64,000 nucleotides of DNA, from positions 252,924 through 316,923 of the forward strand of contig WLPX01000001.1 in assembly GCA_009698575.1 (NCBI GenBank). Reading direction: 5' to 3'. The DNA is from Actinomycetota bacterium. Its GTDB lineage: Bacteria > Actinomycetota > Actinomycetes > S36-B12 > UBA5976. The position numbers were made by a program, and so were the translations under genes. Each line of letters begins with the position of its first letter. Positions within the stretch are counted from its first letter, which is position 1. Below the pieces are notes generated by a model that ran no database searches, was not told the DNA's origin, and was given only the letters and a program-made list of their open reading frames with translations. Below, one piece after another: positions 15,083 to 24,375 of the stretch.

Positions 15083-16245
15083 GAACTTTCGATCTCCCAA
15101 GATGATCCATCTTTAGTGTCTTGGATGGTTACTTTCATTTCCATAAGTTGATCGCGAATCGCATCAGCATCATCCCAACGGCCGCCAGCCCGCGCAGCTT
15201 GGCGAGCTTGCAGTAGTGCATCAACGTAAGGACCAATTACCGACATGATGTCGACTTTAGGACTTGCTGCGATGTGACCAAGTCGAGTTACGAGCGAATG
15301 CACAGCAGCGCGTGTTTCAGTATCGCGATCAAGTTCATCCAAATTTAGTAAGGCATCTACCGCGTCACTAACTTTTCCGGCATCAAGTAATTCTTCGACT
15401 TTATGCGGATCAACTTTAAATAGTGGCGCGGGTTCGCCAAGCACGATGGTGCTTCCAGTATGGGAAATAATTTCTTCGAAAGTTGCGCTCTGACCGGATG
15501 CAACAGTCCATGACTCACCGTGATGGCGAATAGTCATAGTGCCTCTACCAAATACATGTGCAATTCGTTCATCTAAATCAAATCGAATACCGGTGTGTTC
15601 ATCTACCCCAATTATGAAAACTTCTGGAGGTAGCAATGACTCCATAGTTCGCAAGCGACGTTCACCGATGTAACAGAATCGGGTGTCGTGGTTTGCACCA
15701 TCGGCATTGTCGTAATGCGGGATTATTGCGGCTGGCATTCCAGTGTGACGCTCGATTAAATTCAAACCTGGCAGCCAGTGTGGCTCTTCGCCAACTTTAT
15801 ACATTTCATATACAGGAATGGTGTGTGAGCCTGCGGTCAATGCCGCAGCCGACGCCAGAACCACAGTTCCATCCAACAGCACTTCATCAAAGTGTGGACT
15901 CACACCTAGTTTGTGCCAAACCTTCAACGCGTACGACGGGCTGCCCGGTCCAGCAAATAGCCAGTCTGATTCGCGAATGGAATTAACCGCTTCACCAAGT
16001 GCTGCTCCATTGACAGATGTATCTCGAAGTGAAATCGCTTTCGGAGTTGCGCCAACTGAATGAGTAAAGAATTCAATTAACTTCTCAGTTAAGTCATCAG
16101 CATTTTCTTGGAACCCAAATGGTGTGTCCAAAATGGTGAGTTTGAGCTGGTTCAATTTGCCTAGGGATGCCAGGATTTTCTGATGTGGCGTAACCATCGT
16201 TGGGCTGGTTTCCCCAGATCCCATAACCACAATTTGTCTAGCCAC
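15079..16245 (-). CDS. S51-like domain fused to a CysRS-type C-terminal domain (CysS/YqeB_C)
   Basis: 388 aa in two parts. Residues 1-280 resemble the next gene (VVMGSGETSP at the start, FAGPGSPSYAL loop), but the nucleophile elbow reads LASAAALTAG rather than GxSAGA, so serine-peptidase activity is doubtful. Residues about 330-388 (DALLQARQAARAGGRWDDADAIRDQL, then DTKDGSSWEI) copy the terminal helical domain of cysteinyl-tRNA synthetase, which in CysRS ends with a DxxxGxxW motif. No synthetase catalytic domain is present. A tRNA- or cysteine-related role is inference. Confidence 0.75.
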   Translation of the reverse strand: MARQIVVMGSGETSPTMVTPHQKILASLGKLNQLKLTILDTPFGFQENADDLTEKLIEFFTHSVGATPKAISLRDTSVNGAALGEAVNSIRESDWLFAGPGSPSYALKVWHKLGVSPHFDEVLLDGTVVLASAAALTAGSHTIPVYEMYKVGEEPHWLPGLNLIERHTGMPAAIIPHYDNADGANHDTRFCYIGERRLRTMESLLPPEVFIIGVDEHTGIRFDLDERIAHVFGRGTMTIRHHGESWTVASGQSATFEEIISHTGSTIVLGEPAPLFKVDPHKVEELLDAGKVSDAVDALLNLDELDRDTETRAAVHSLVTRLGHIAASPKVDIMSVIGPYVDALLQARQAARAGGRWDDADAIRDQLMEMKVTIQDTKDGSSWEIESS

Positions 16246-16274
16246 GGCTAAATCATTGCACTATCTCGCCAAAT

Positions 16275-16313
16275 GTTCACCTTTTGATTTTTTCGCTTTA
16301 GGAGTTGTTTACC
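16275..16313 (+). promoter_or_regulatory. Two PHO-box-like half-sites before ppk
   Basis: GTTCACC at 16275-16281 and GTTTACC at 16307-16313 lie 32 nt apart, upstream of the ppk ATG at 16338. The half-site sequence matches those at the pst genes, but the spacing is one base short of three 11-nt repeats, so this is weaker than the other sites. Confidence 0.3.
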
Positions 16314-16337
16314 TAAGTATGTAAAGGTAGAAGGGCT

Positions 16338-18497
16338 ATGACCGAGACTTCCCAACTGGCCCCCGTGGCAAGCATGCTTCCTAGCGATCGATTCCTAGAT
16401 CGCGAGCTATCTTGGCTCGCCTTCAATCAGCGCGTACTTGAACTAGCTCAAGACCAAGACATGGAACTTCTAGAGCGAGTTAAATACTTATCAATTTTCG
16501 CTAGCAATTTAGATGAATTCTTTATGGTGCGAGTTGCTGGGTTAAAGCGCCGATTGGCCACCGGCTTAGCAAAAAAGACCATCTCTGGGAAACTTCCAGG
16601 AGAAGTTCACTCTGAAGTTTTAGCGCAGAGTTACGAAGCGATGAAAGAAGCCTCGAAAACATTCAACGATTCAATTTTACCTGCACTAGTTGCCAGTGGG
16701 ATTGAAATTTTGCGATGGGAAGAACTAACTAGTGACGAACGCGAAGCTATGTCTAAGTTGTTCGAAGAGCAAGTATTTCCGGTTCTAACTCCCCTCGCCG
16801 TGGACCCGTCGCACCCATTTCCATATATTTCTGGATTATCCCTAAATCTGGCAGTTGTTGTTAAGAACCCTTCTGCTGGCGATGAACTTTTCGCTCGCGT
16901 AAAAGTGCCACCATCGCTTCCACGCTTCATTGAAGTCTCGCGACAACGGTTTGTGACACTAGAAGACGTAATCTCTGGACACCTAGACAAACTCTTTCCT
17001 GGCATGCAAGTTCTGCAGTATCACGCATTTCGAGTTACGCGTAATGAGGAACTTGAAGTTGAAGAAGATGACGCAGAAAACTTACTTCAGGCACTTGAGC
17101 GTGAGCTTATGCGTCGTCGCTTTGGACCAGCTGTTCGCCTCGAAGTAGAAAACTCAATTGACCCACATGTGTTAGAACTGATTATCAGTGAACTTGGTGT
17201 CGAATACAACGAAGTCTTTAGACTGACTGGTCCACTAGATCACGAGTCATTACTTGAATTGGCAAAACTAAATCGTGAGGATCTAAAAGCCCCTGTCTTT
17301 ATTGCACGAACCAGTACTGCACTTGCTGAAGTCGAAAGTTCGACAGCTCCGGATATTTTGGATGTTATGCGGCACCGTGAGGTGTTGCTACATCATCCCT
17401 ATGATTCATTTTCTACGAGTATGCAGCTTTTCTTGGAGCAAGCTTCTAACGATCCGAATGTTTTAGCTATTAAGCAAACTTTGTATCGCACTTCAGGTGA
17501 TTCCCCGATTGTTGATGCCTTAATTAATGCTGCGGAAATGGGTAAACAAGTACTGGCCGTAGTTGAAATTAAGGCTCGCTTTGATGAACAAAACAATATT
17601 GATTGGGCGCGAAAGCTGGAAGAAGCGGGCGTGCACGTCGTTTACGGAATTGTCGGTCTAAAAACTCACGCCAAACTTTGTTTAGTAGTTCGAAACGATG
17701 GCGGCAAACTGAATCGCTATGTACACATCGGAACTGGTAACTACAATCCTCGAACCGCCCGGCACTACGAAGACTACGGATTGCTAACTACTGATCCCAA
17801 AATAGGTGAAGATGTTGCTAGTTTGTTTAATCACTTGAGTGGCTATGGCGTACAGGGTGATTATCACCGACTAATAGTGGCTCCAAAGGGTTTGCGCACC
17901 GGACTAGTTTCCCGGATCGAACGCGAAATCGAACATGTCCGCAATGGCCATGAGGGCCATATCCGGTTTAAGTGCAATGCCATAGTTGACGAGACCATCA
18001 TTGATGCCTTGTACCGAGCCTCCCAAGCTGGCGTGAAGGTAGATATTTTTGTTCGCGGAATTTGTGCCTTGCGCCCAGGTGTACCTGGATATTCAGAAAA
18101 CATTCGAGTTCGGAGTGTGCTTGGCAGATTTTTGGAACATAGTCGCATCTATGACTTTGCGAATGCCGGAGATCGCGAGACTTGGTTAGGCTCACCAGAT
18201 CTGATGCATCGAAACCTAGATCGCCGGGTCGAAGCATTGGTTCGAATTAACCCTCAAGATTTCGAAACTATCGTTGAAGTAATTGATTTGGGCATGTCAG
18301 ATAACACCGCTTCTTGGCATCTGCAGCCAGATGGTGAATGGGTTCGCAAGCATGAAGACGAAAACGGCGAACCTTTAATCAACTACCAAGAATTATTGAT
18401 TAATCGCCATCCCATTGCTAGATCAGCTGCCGACTCACCTATCCCACGACGCATCGACACAATCTTAAATAAGGTTGGACTCTTTGGCAGCCACTGA
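16338..18497 (+). CDS. ppk: Polyphosphate kinase 1
   Basis: 719 aa, the normal length. It reversibly transfers ATP gamma-phosphate to polyphosphate. N-terminal [17 protein letters not shown] is the family start. The phospholipase D-like catalytic half carries the phosphorylated His in LKTHAKL and the second essential His in [15 protein letters not shown] and [15 protein letters not shown] are further signatures. It sits among pst and Nudix genes and has PHO-like half-sites upstream, consistent with control by phosphate. Confidence 0.97.
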   Translation: MTETSQLAPVASMLPSDRFLDRELSWLAFNQRVLELAQDQDMELLERVKYLSIFASNLDEFFMVRVAGLKRRLATGLAKKTISGKLPGEVHSEVLAQSYEAMKEASKTFNDSILPALVASGIEILRWEELTSDEREAMSKLFEEQVFPVLTPLAVDPSHPFPYISGLSLNLAVVVKNPSAGDELFARVKVPPSLPRFIEVSRQRFVTLEDVISGHLDKLFPGMQVLQYHAFRVTRNEELEVEEDDAENLLQALERELMRRRFGPAVRLEVENSIDPHVLELIISELGVEYNEVFRLTGPLDHESLLELAKLNREDLKAPVFIARTSTALAEVESSTAPDILDVMRHREVLLHHPYDSFSTSMQLFLEQASNDPNVLAIKQTLYRTSGDSPIVDALINAAEMGKQVLAVVEIKARFDEQNNIDWARKLEEAGVHVVYGIVGLKTHAKLCLVVRNDGGKLNRYVHIGTGNYNPRTARHYEDYGLLTTDPKIGEDVASLFNHLSGYGVQGDYHRLIVAPKGLRTGLVSRIEREIEHVRNGHEGHIRFKCNAIVDETIIDALYRASQAGVKVDIFVRGICALRPGVPGYSENIRVRSVLGRFLEHSRIYDFANAGDRETWLGSPDLMHRNLDRRVEALVRINPQDFETIVEVIDLGMSDNTASWHLQPDGEWVRKHEDENGEPLINYQELLINRHPIARSAADSPIPRRIDTILNKVGLFGSH

Positions 18498-19404
18498 AAA
18501 AATAATTGCAGCTGGTGCAGTCGTTACTCGAATGGGTGCCTCGGGAACCGAGTACTTATTAATACATCGCGGATACCGTTCGGACTGGACTTTTCCAAAG
18601 GGCAAAGTCGATCCTGGGGAGCACGTTCTTACTGCAGCTATCAGAGAAGTACGCGAAGAGACGGGCTATGCGATTGAGCTTGGCGTGCCACTTCCTACAC
18701 AGACTTACAAAGTTGAAGGCAAGCTAAAGGACTCGCACTACTGGATCGGCAAGTTGCTTTCCGGTGACTTTGTTCCTAATGATGAAGTTGATGAAATAGC
18801 TTGGTTACCGTTTGAACTGGCAAAAGCAAAACTAACTTACGAACACGATCTCGAAGTTCTTACCGCGGCAGCTAATGCAATTCCAACTGTTGCATTTGCG
18901 ATATTGCGACATACCCAATCTGTTAAGCGAGTCGAGTGGCTAATAAGTACTGATGGCCTGTCTGAAGTTGATGCCAGCCGCCCACTAACTGCGGTAGGGC
19001 GAATGCAAGCTAACTCACTTGTTGGCGCCCTGGCTGCCTTCGGCATAGCCGAGATACACTCTTCGGATTCACGAAGGTGTCGAGATACTGTTGGCCCATA
19101 TGCAACTGCACGAAGTTTGGCAGTCACTTTGGAAAAAACTGTAAGTGAAGAACGTCATAAAGATAATCCAGAAAAGGCAATGGCTCGTGTCGGCGAACTT
19201 GCTGGAATTGCACAGCCAGTTGTGTTGTGCACTCATCGTCCTGTACTTCCAACAGTTATGGATGCGCTTAGTTCAATATTTACGGTTGCTGAAGAAACTA
19301 AAAAGACATTTGATCCAGCTCTCACACCTGGTTCACTAATCGTTTATCACAGAGATGTTAAAGATCTCAAACACATAGTCGCCGTAGAGCGCTACTTGCA
19401 CTAA
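18484..19404 (+). CDS. Nudix hydrolase with histidine phosphatase domain (MutT1-like)
   Basis: About 306 aa: an N-terminal Nudix domain with the complete box [20 protein letters not shown], and a C-terminal histidine-phosphatase domain (RHTQS at about 145, [16 protein letters not shown]). The same two-domain layout occurs in mycobacterial MutT1, which hydrolyses 8-oxo-dGTP and diadenosine polyphosphates. Starts at TTG 18484, nine bases after AAGG, inside the ppk 3' end; TTG 18475 is an alternative. Ends directly against the convergent pstB. Confidence 0.85.
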   Translation: MAATEKIIAAGAVVTRMGASGTEYLLIHRGYRSDWTFPKGKVDPGEHVLTAAIREVREETGYAIELGVPLPTQTYKVEGKLKDSHYWIGKLLSGDFVPNDEVDEIAWLPFELAKAKLTYEHDLEVLTAAANAIPTVAFAILRHTQSVKRVEWLISTDGLSEVDASRPLTAVGRMQANSLVGALAAFGIAEIHSSDSRRCRDTVGPYATARSLAVTLEKTVSEERHKDNPEKAMARVGELAGIAQPVVLCTHRPVLPTVMDALSSIFTVAEETKKTFDPALTPGSLIVYHRDVKDLKHIVAVERYLH

Positions 19405-20256
19405 CTATCCGAAGCGACCGGAAATGTAATCTTCAGTTCGGGAATCACTCGGGTTTGTAAATATTTTTGATGTTTGATCCATCTCAACTAAATGTCCATA
19501 CCGTTGACCGGCTTCATCAACGCGGGCGCTAAAGAATGCGGTGCGGTCAGATACTCGAGCTGCCTGCTGCATATTGTGAGTAACAATTACTACTGTGTAA
19601 TCATTTACTAACTCCAACATCAAATCTTCGATTAAGGATGTCGCAATTGGATCCAGCGAAGCACATGGCTCATCCATTAACAAGATGTCTGGTGATGTTG
19701 CGATTGCGCGCGCAATACATAAACGCTGTTGCTGTCCGCCAGAAAGTGCGAATCCACTTTGGTCCAGCTTGTCCTTAACCTCAGACCACAAGCCAGCTTT
19801 ATTGAGAGCGTGCTCTACTAAATCTGCAGTTGAGGACTTATCCAATTTCATGCCTGTGACTCTTGGACCATAGGCAACATTGTCAAAAATCGATTTTGGA
19901 AATGGATTCGGTTTCTGAAATACCATACCAACGCGGCGCCGAACTTCAATTGGATCCACAGTTGAGGCATACAAATCCTGCCCACGGTAATCAATTACTC
20001 CAGTGACTCTCGCGCTCGGAACTAAATCGTTAGTTCGGTTTAAGCAGCGCAAGACTGTTGATTTACCGCAACCCGACGGTCCGATAAATGCCGTAATTTG
20101 ATTAGCACCAACATCGAGGGAGATGTCCCGTACGGCGTGGAAGTTTCCGTAGTAAACATCAAGGTTTCGAAGCTCCATGATTGGGTGCACGGTTTCGCCA
20201 CGAGTAGATGCACCAAGGTGCATGCTTCGACTTAGGCCCTGGGGTTCTGATGTCAT
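19405..20256 (-). CDS. pstB: Phosphate ABC transporter ATPase (system 1)
   Basis: 283 aa. Walker [10 protein letters not shown], signature LSGGQQQR, Walker B ILLMDEP followed by the D-loop CASLDP, and switch His in IVTHNM. Hydrolyses ATP to drive phosphate uptake by PstA/PstC. ATG 20256 is chosen because AGGAG lies five bases upstream; the frame could extend to 20271. Final gene of pstS-pstC-pstA-pstB. A second paralogue lies at 53642. Confidence 0.96.
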   Translation of the reverse strand: MTSEPQGLSRSMHLGASTRGETVHPIMELRNLDVYYGNFHAVRDISLDVGANQITAFIGPSGCGKSTVLRCLNRTNDLVPSARVTGVIDYRGQDLYASTVDPIEVRRRVGMVFQKPNPFPKSIFDNVAYGPRVTGMKLDKSSTADLVEHALNKAGLWSEVKDKLDQSGFALSGGQQQRLCIARAIATSPDILLMDEPCASLDPIATSLIEDLMLELVNDYTVVIVTHNMQQAARVSDRTAFFSARVDEAGQRYGHLVEMDQTSKIFTNPSDSRTEDYISGRFG

Positions 20257-20264
20257 ATTTTCTC

Positions 20265-21149
20265 CTACCAACGCTTTGCAAACTTGTTACGAATGAAAAT
20301 TGCTACACCATTCATACTTAACAAAATAACGAGTAATAGCATGCTTGTTGCTGCGGCTAGTTGTTTGAACTCATCCTGGGCAGCACTAGTCCAGCTGAAA
20401 ATCTGAATTGGCATGGTGGTAAATCCGGCAAACAAACCATTTGGATCATAGGTTATAAAAACTAGAGCACCGAGAAGCAATAGCGGTGCTGCTTCACCAA
20501 TTGCACGCGAAACGGCCAGGATGGTTCCAGTGGCTATACCAGGAATCGCAGCGGGCAGGGTTTGCTTAGTTACGGTTTGAACTTCAGTCGCCCCTAATGC
20601 AAGTGAGCCATCTCGGATTTCTTGTGGCACAGCACGTAATGCCTCTCGAGTAGTCAGAATGACTACTGGCAAAATTAGAAGCGCTAGAGCTAATGAACCG
20701 CCAATTACTACGTTCTTGTTTTTCAAACCAAGCAAGGTAAGGATGCCAAGCGTCAACATTCCATAAAGAATTGCTGGTACAGCGGCCAAGTTCTGAATAT
20801 TCAATTCGATGAGTTTGTTGTACCACTTGGTGCGGTCTGCAAATTCTTCTAAGTAAACAGCAGCTGCAATTCCGATCGGAATTGCCATAAATGCGGTAAC
20901 CGTAACAACGAAAAGCGAACCTAAGATTGCTGCCCTAGCTCCAGCGTCTGCCGGAGTGGTGTTGTTGTAATCAGTAAAGAGACGCATGTCGTATCGGCCC
21001 ATACCATTCATGGCAGTCGTTACTAACAAAATTATTAGGAATAGAAATGCTACAAAAAGGCTGAGCCAGAGTAATCCCAAGAACATAATGGACTTAAAGT
21101 TGCGCTCGTGGTTCTTGCCTTCGATTGACCAATTTGTTGCAGTTGTCAT
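20265..21149 (-). CDS. pstA: Phosphate ABC transporter permease PstA (system 1)
   Basis: 294 aa with about six membrane helices and the permease EAA-like loop around [22 protein letters not shown] that docks on PstB. The N-terminal helix and [19 protein letters not shown] extracytoplasmic segment are standard for PstA. Its ATG shares a base with the pstC stop at 21149. Forms the channel with PstC. Confidence 0.94.
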   Translation of the reverse strand: MTTATNWSIEGKNHERNFKSIMFLGLLWLSLFVAFLFLIILLVTTAMNGMGRYDMRLFTDYNNTTPADAGARAAILGSLFVVTVTAFMAIPIGIAAAVYLEEFADRTKWYNKLIELNIQNLAAVPAILYGMLTLGILTLLGLKNKNVVIGGSLALALLILPVVILTTREALRAVPQEIRDGSLALGATEVQTVTKQTLPAAIPGIATGTILAVSRAIGEAAPLLLLGALVFITYDPNGLFAGFTTMPIQIFSWTSAAQDEFKQLAAATSMLLLVILLSMNGVAIFIRNKFAKRW

Positions 21150-22084
21150 TAGTAAGCCTCTCGATATCGGCGGACTAATCGAATACTTATGAAATTAATT
21201 ATTAAAGTACTCATGAAAAGCAAGAGGCCGACAGCAAATAATGTGTCGTACTCAAGAGATCCCACACGTGAATCTCCCAGAGCTGCATTTGCGATGAAAC
21301 CAGTCATAGTTTGGGCGCCTTCAAGCGGATTACTCGAAATGTTTGGCTTATTTCCAGCGGCAAGTGCAACGATCATGGTTTCACCCACTGCTCGAGAAAT
21401 TCCGAGTACTACGGCTGCAGCAATTCCAGAAAACGCAGCTGGAAATACAACTCGTAATGTCGTTTGCATTTTGTTTGCACCAAGTGCAAAAGATCCTTGA
21501 CGCATTGCAAGTGGAACTGCCGAAAGTGCATCTTCAGAGAGTGAAGCTACGGTTGGAATGATCATTACACCCATTACTAAACCTGCAGACAGCACGCTAA
21601 ATGTTCCAACATCTAGTCCCATCCAATCTTTGAGCACTACGCGTGTAACAAACTCAATGGCAAAGAAACCATAGACAACGGTTGGAATGCCAGCCAGCAA
21701 TTCAACTACTGGCTTCAATCGACGTCGTGTTTTATCACTTGCATACTCCGATAGATACATCGCCGACCCAAGGCCAAATGGAACTGCCACAATTAATGCG
21801 ATTGCGGTGGTCCAAAGTGTGCCAACTATGAGAGGCACCACGCCAAAGCTGGCTGGTTTAAATCGAGGTGCCCAGCGAGTTCCAGTTAGAAAATCCATAA
21901 CTGGAACTTGGCGAAAGAATTCAAGTGCGGGAGCTAGCAAGGACCAAACAATGCCAATTGTGATCAAAACTGAAAATGCAGATGCAGCAAAAAGCGTGCC
22001 GCGAATAACGCGTTCACCGATTCGAAGTGAGGAACTTCGAAGTGAAAAATCTTCCATTTTCACCGAACTGCTCATTTCGCTCAT
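21149..22084 (-). CDS. pstC: Phosphate ABC transporter permease PstC (system 1)
   Basis: 311 aa, about six membrane helices. Typical PstC features are MDFLTGTRWAPRF in the first external loop, LAGIPTVVYGFFAIEF, and the cytoplasmic coupling loop LGANKMQTTLRVVFPAAFSGI. Located between the pstS-proximal hairpin and pstA. Several Met codons near the N-terminus leave the precise start open by a few residues. Confidence 0.94.
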   Translation of the reverse strand: MSEMSSSVKMEDFSLRSSSLRIGERVIRGTLFAASAFSVLITIGIVWSLLAPALEFFRQVPVMDFLTGTRWAPRFKPASFGVVPLIVGTLWTTAIALIVAVPFGLGSAMYLSEYASDKTRRRLKPVVELLAGIPTVVYGFFAIEFVTRVVLKDWMGLDVGTFSVLSAGLVMGVMIIPTVASLSEDALSAVPLAMRQGSFALGANKMQTTLRVVFPAAFSGIAAAVVLGISRAVGETMIVALAAGNKPNISSNPLEGAQTMTGFIANAALGDSRVGSLEYDTLFAVGLLLFMSTLIINFISIRLVRRYREAY

Positions 22085-22145
22085 TTCCTGAGATCAACGC
22101 TTTCTGGAATTCGGGGAACTACTAAATAGGTTATCGGACACGCAA

Positions 22146-22177
22146 CTGGCCTGGCAGGACTATCCCCGCCAGGCCAG
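22146..22177. terminator. Perfect 10-bp hairpin between pstS and pstC
   Basis: CTGGCCTGGC and GCCAGGCCAG form a perfect stem with a 12-nt loop, 13 bp after the pstS stop. No U-tract follows on the minus strand. Most likely a stabilising or attenuating hairpin that keeps the binding-protein message more abundant than that of the permeases. Confidence 0.6.
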
Positions 22178-22190
22178 AATTTAGTGCGAA

Positions 22191-23147
22191 TTACTTAAGG
22201 CCAGCTACTGCTGTTTGGGCAGATGTCTTCTGGTCTGCACTCAACGGTACGAAAAGTGCCTTTGTAGTGATGGCATCATCATTAGCGACAAAGTACTCAG
22301 CGAAGGCCAAAACTTCAGCGCGTGCTGCTGCTGCGTTGCTTACATAGATGAACAATGGGCGGGAAAGTGGTGCGTAGGTTCCAGCCTGCGCGGTATCGAT
22401 TGATGGAGCAACACAACCAGCGCCGCCATCAACTTCAACAGCAGTTAGCTTGTCCATGTTCTCTTCGAAGTAAGAAAGTCCGAAGTAACCAAGAGCACCC
22501 TTTGCACCTTCAACACCCTGAACTGTGACGTTGTCATCTTCAGTTGGGTTGTAGTCAGTGCGGGATGCACCTTCTTCGCCATTGATTGCTTTGGTGAAGT
22601 AGTCGAATGTTCCGGAGTCAGTTCCAGCGCCATAAAGATCAAGTGGCACATCTGGGAAACCCGCACGAATTTGAGACCATGAAGTAACAGTGCCTTCGGC
22701 AGCTGGTTCCCACATCTTCTTTAACTCATCTACGGTCAAGCAAGTCGCCCAATCGTTTTCCTTGTTTACAACAATTGTTAGTGCATCATTGGCTACAACG
22801 ATTTCAGTAAATTCGATTCCTGCTGCAGCACATTCTGCGGCTTCTTCGTCCTTAATTGAACGGGAGGCATTTGATATGTCCGTTTCACCGGCGCAGAATT
22901 TCTTGAATCCACCACCAGTTCCTGAAGTACCTACCGAAACGTTAACGCTTGGATTTTCAGCTTTGAAAAGTTCGCCAGCTGCAGCTGCAAGAGGGGCAAC
23001 AGTTGATGAACCATCAATGCGAATTTCAGATGAACTAGCGGCAGGTGCTGAAGAAGCACCGTCAGCTGAATTTGTGCCACCACAGGCGGCTAGAAGTAAT
23101 GCGGCAGGTATTACAACTGCTGCTACTTTCAGGTTAAAACGAGGCAT
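22191..23147 (-). CDS. pstS: Phosphate-binding lipoprotein PstS (system 1)
   Basis: 318 aa from ATG 23147 (AAAGGAAAAAGG upstream; a longer frame reaches 23168). Signal peptide with lipobox LLAAC, lipidated Cys22, then a Ser/Ala linker. The periplasmic-binding fold shows [35 protein letters not shown] and SGTFDYF, the loops that hold phosphate. Extracellular receptor anchored to the membrane. First gene of operon 1, preceded by a PHO-box-like repeat. Confidence 0.95.
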   Translation of the reverse strand: MPRFNLKVAAVVIPAALLLAACGGTNSADGASSAPAASSSEIRIDGSSTVAPLAAAAGELFKAENPSVNVSVGTSGTGGGFKKFCAGETDISNASRSIKDEEAAECAAAGIEFTEIVVANDALTIVVNKENDWATCLTVDELKKMWEPAAEGTVTSWSQIRAGFPDVPLDLYGAGTDSGTFDYFTKAINGEEGASRTDYNPTEDDNVTVQGVEGAKGALGYFGLSYFEENMDKLTAVEVDGGAGCVAPSIDTAQAGTYAPLSRPLFIYVSNAAAARAEVLAFAEYFVANDDAITTKALFVPLSADQKTSAQTAVAGLK

Positions 23148-23222
23148 TTGCCTTTTTCCTTTCGGCATGAGAACTTCTCACTAATCCACAAATTATTGGG
23201 ATTCAGCAAACTAACACTTACT

Positions 23223-23244
23223 TGTGGGTTAACGGAAGGTGAAT
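23223..23244 (-). promoter_or_regulatory. PHO-box-like direct repeat upstream of pstS (system 1)
   Basis: On the minus strand two adjacent 11-nt units, ATTCACCTTCC and GTTAACCCACA, resemble the actinobacterial PHO-box half-site GTTCACC. They lie about 76 bp before the pstS start. The cognate regulator would be the RegX3-type protein encoded at 56576. Confidence 0.5.
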
Positions 23245-23303
23245 TTATCTACCTATTTAAAAACCGTATTTTTAGGCAATATGCCGAGAATTAGATCTGG
23301 AGT

Positions 23304-23319
23304 TGACCTGCTAAGGTCA
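23304..23319. promoter_or_regulatory. Palindrome before the DMT transporter gene (candidate operator)
   Basis: TGACCT, GCTA, AGGTCA form a perfect 6-bp inverted repeat, 14 bp upstream of the ATG at 23334. The location would overlap the promoter or the start of the transcript. The binding protein is unknown. Confidence 0.35.
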
Positions 23320-23333
23320 TAGGAAAACCCAGA

Positions 23334-24365
23334 ATGTATTGGTTTTCCAAGCAATTTACCGAAAGATTGAATTTCAGGTTTACAGACGCCATGGCTAAAC
23401 ATAGACGAGCACATACCAAAAACCCCAAGCTTGGATACTCCCTTTATCTAGCCGCCGCGACCTGCTGGGCACTGAACGGCACGGTTGCCAAAGTAGTTCT
23501 CCTGGAAGTTGGAGACCCCTTGCGCGTCTCACAATTTCGTGGAACTGGCACAGCGGTAATTCTGACTATCTTTGTTGCGCTAACAAATCGTAAAGCATTT
23601 CGAATTAAGCCTAAAGAAGCATTGCTGCTCGCTGGTTACGGCATTATTGGCGTTGCTATGTGCCAGTGGTTTTACTTTGAATCAATTTCTCGAATGCCAA
23701 TTACTATCAGCCTTCTAATTGAATTTATGGCACCAATTTTTGTCGTGCTTTATGCCCGCTTTGTTATGCATGTGTCAGTGCGAAACACAGTTTGGCTTGG
23801 ACTTGCGCTTGCTGTTGCCGGCTTAGCTATGGTGGCTCAAGTCTGGGATGGCTTTACGCTCGACAAAATCGGTGTGCTTTACGCAATGGCGTCGATGACC
23901 ACATTGGTATTTATGTACTTGCTTGGTGATAAAGCTAGCCAGGGTCGCGATCCAATGTCACTTCTGATGTGGGCATTTATTTTCGCATCACTGTTCTTTG
24001 CGATTTTGCGGCCATGGAACACTTTCCCGTGGGAATCACTGCAAGCACAAGTAACTCCTTTTGAAGGTGGCACTCAGGTATACCCAATCTGGCCATTCTT
24101 TACATTTATGGTGTTAATCGGAACTTTGACGCCATACATTTTTGTCATCAATTCAATTCGACATATCGGTGGCCCGGGCGCAAGCATCATGGGAATGACT
24201 GAGCCACCGATTGCTTCAATCGCAGCTTGGATCGTACTTGGCGAAATCTTTGTCCCAATCCAAATGTTGGGTGGGGCAATTATGTTGGTGGGAATTGTGG
24301 TGGCCGAACGTGCCAGAGAACAGTCACCACACGAAGCCCTGCCAGAACCCGAACTAGCCACCTAA
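23334..24365 (+). CDS. DMT-superfamily (EamA) metabolite exporter
   Basis: Ten predicted membrane helices arranged as two EamA repeats of five, the usual form of drug/metabolite exporters. AGGA lies 9-10 nt before ATG 23334, but the start at 23391 (MAKHRRAH) would remove a non-hydrophobic 19-residue leader and is equally possible. The C-terminal tail (REQSPHEALPEPE) is cytosolic. Substrate cannot be read; members export amino acids, purines or other small molecules. Confidence 0.8.
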   Translation: MYWFSKQFTERLNFRFTDAMAKHRRAHTKNPKLGYSLYLAAATCWALNGTVAKVVLLEVGDPLRVSQFRGTGTAVILTIFVALTNRKAFRIKPKEALLLAGYGIIGVAMCQWFYFESISRMPITISLLIEFMAPIFVVLYARFVMHVSVRNTVWLGLALAVAGLAMVAQVWDGFTLDKIGVLYAMASMTTLVFMYLLGDKASQGRDPMSLLMWAFIFASLFFAILRPWNTFPWESLQAQVTPFEGGTQVYPIWPFFTFMVLIGTLTPYIFVINSIRHIGGPGASIMGMTEPPIASIAAWIVLGEIFVPIQMLGGAIMLVGIVVAERAREQSPHEALPEPELAT

Positions 24366-24375
24366 ACTAACTGCT

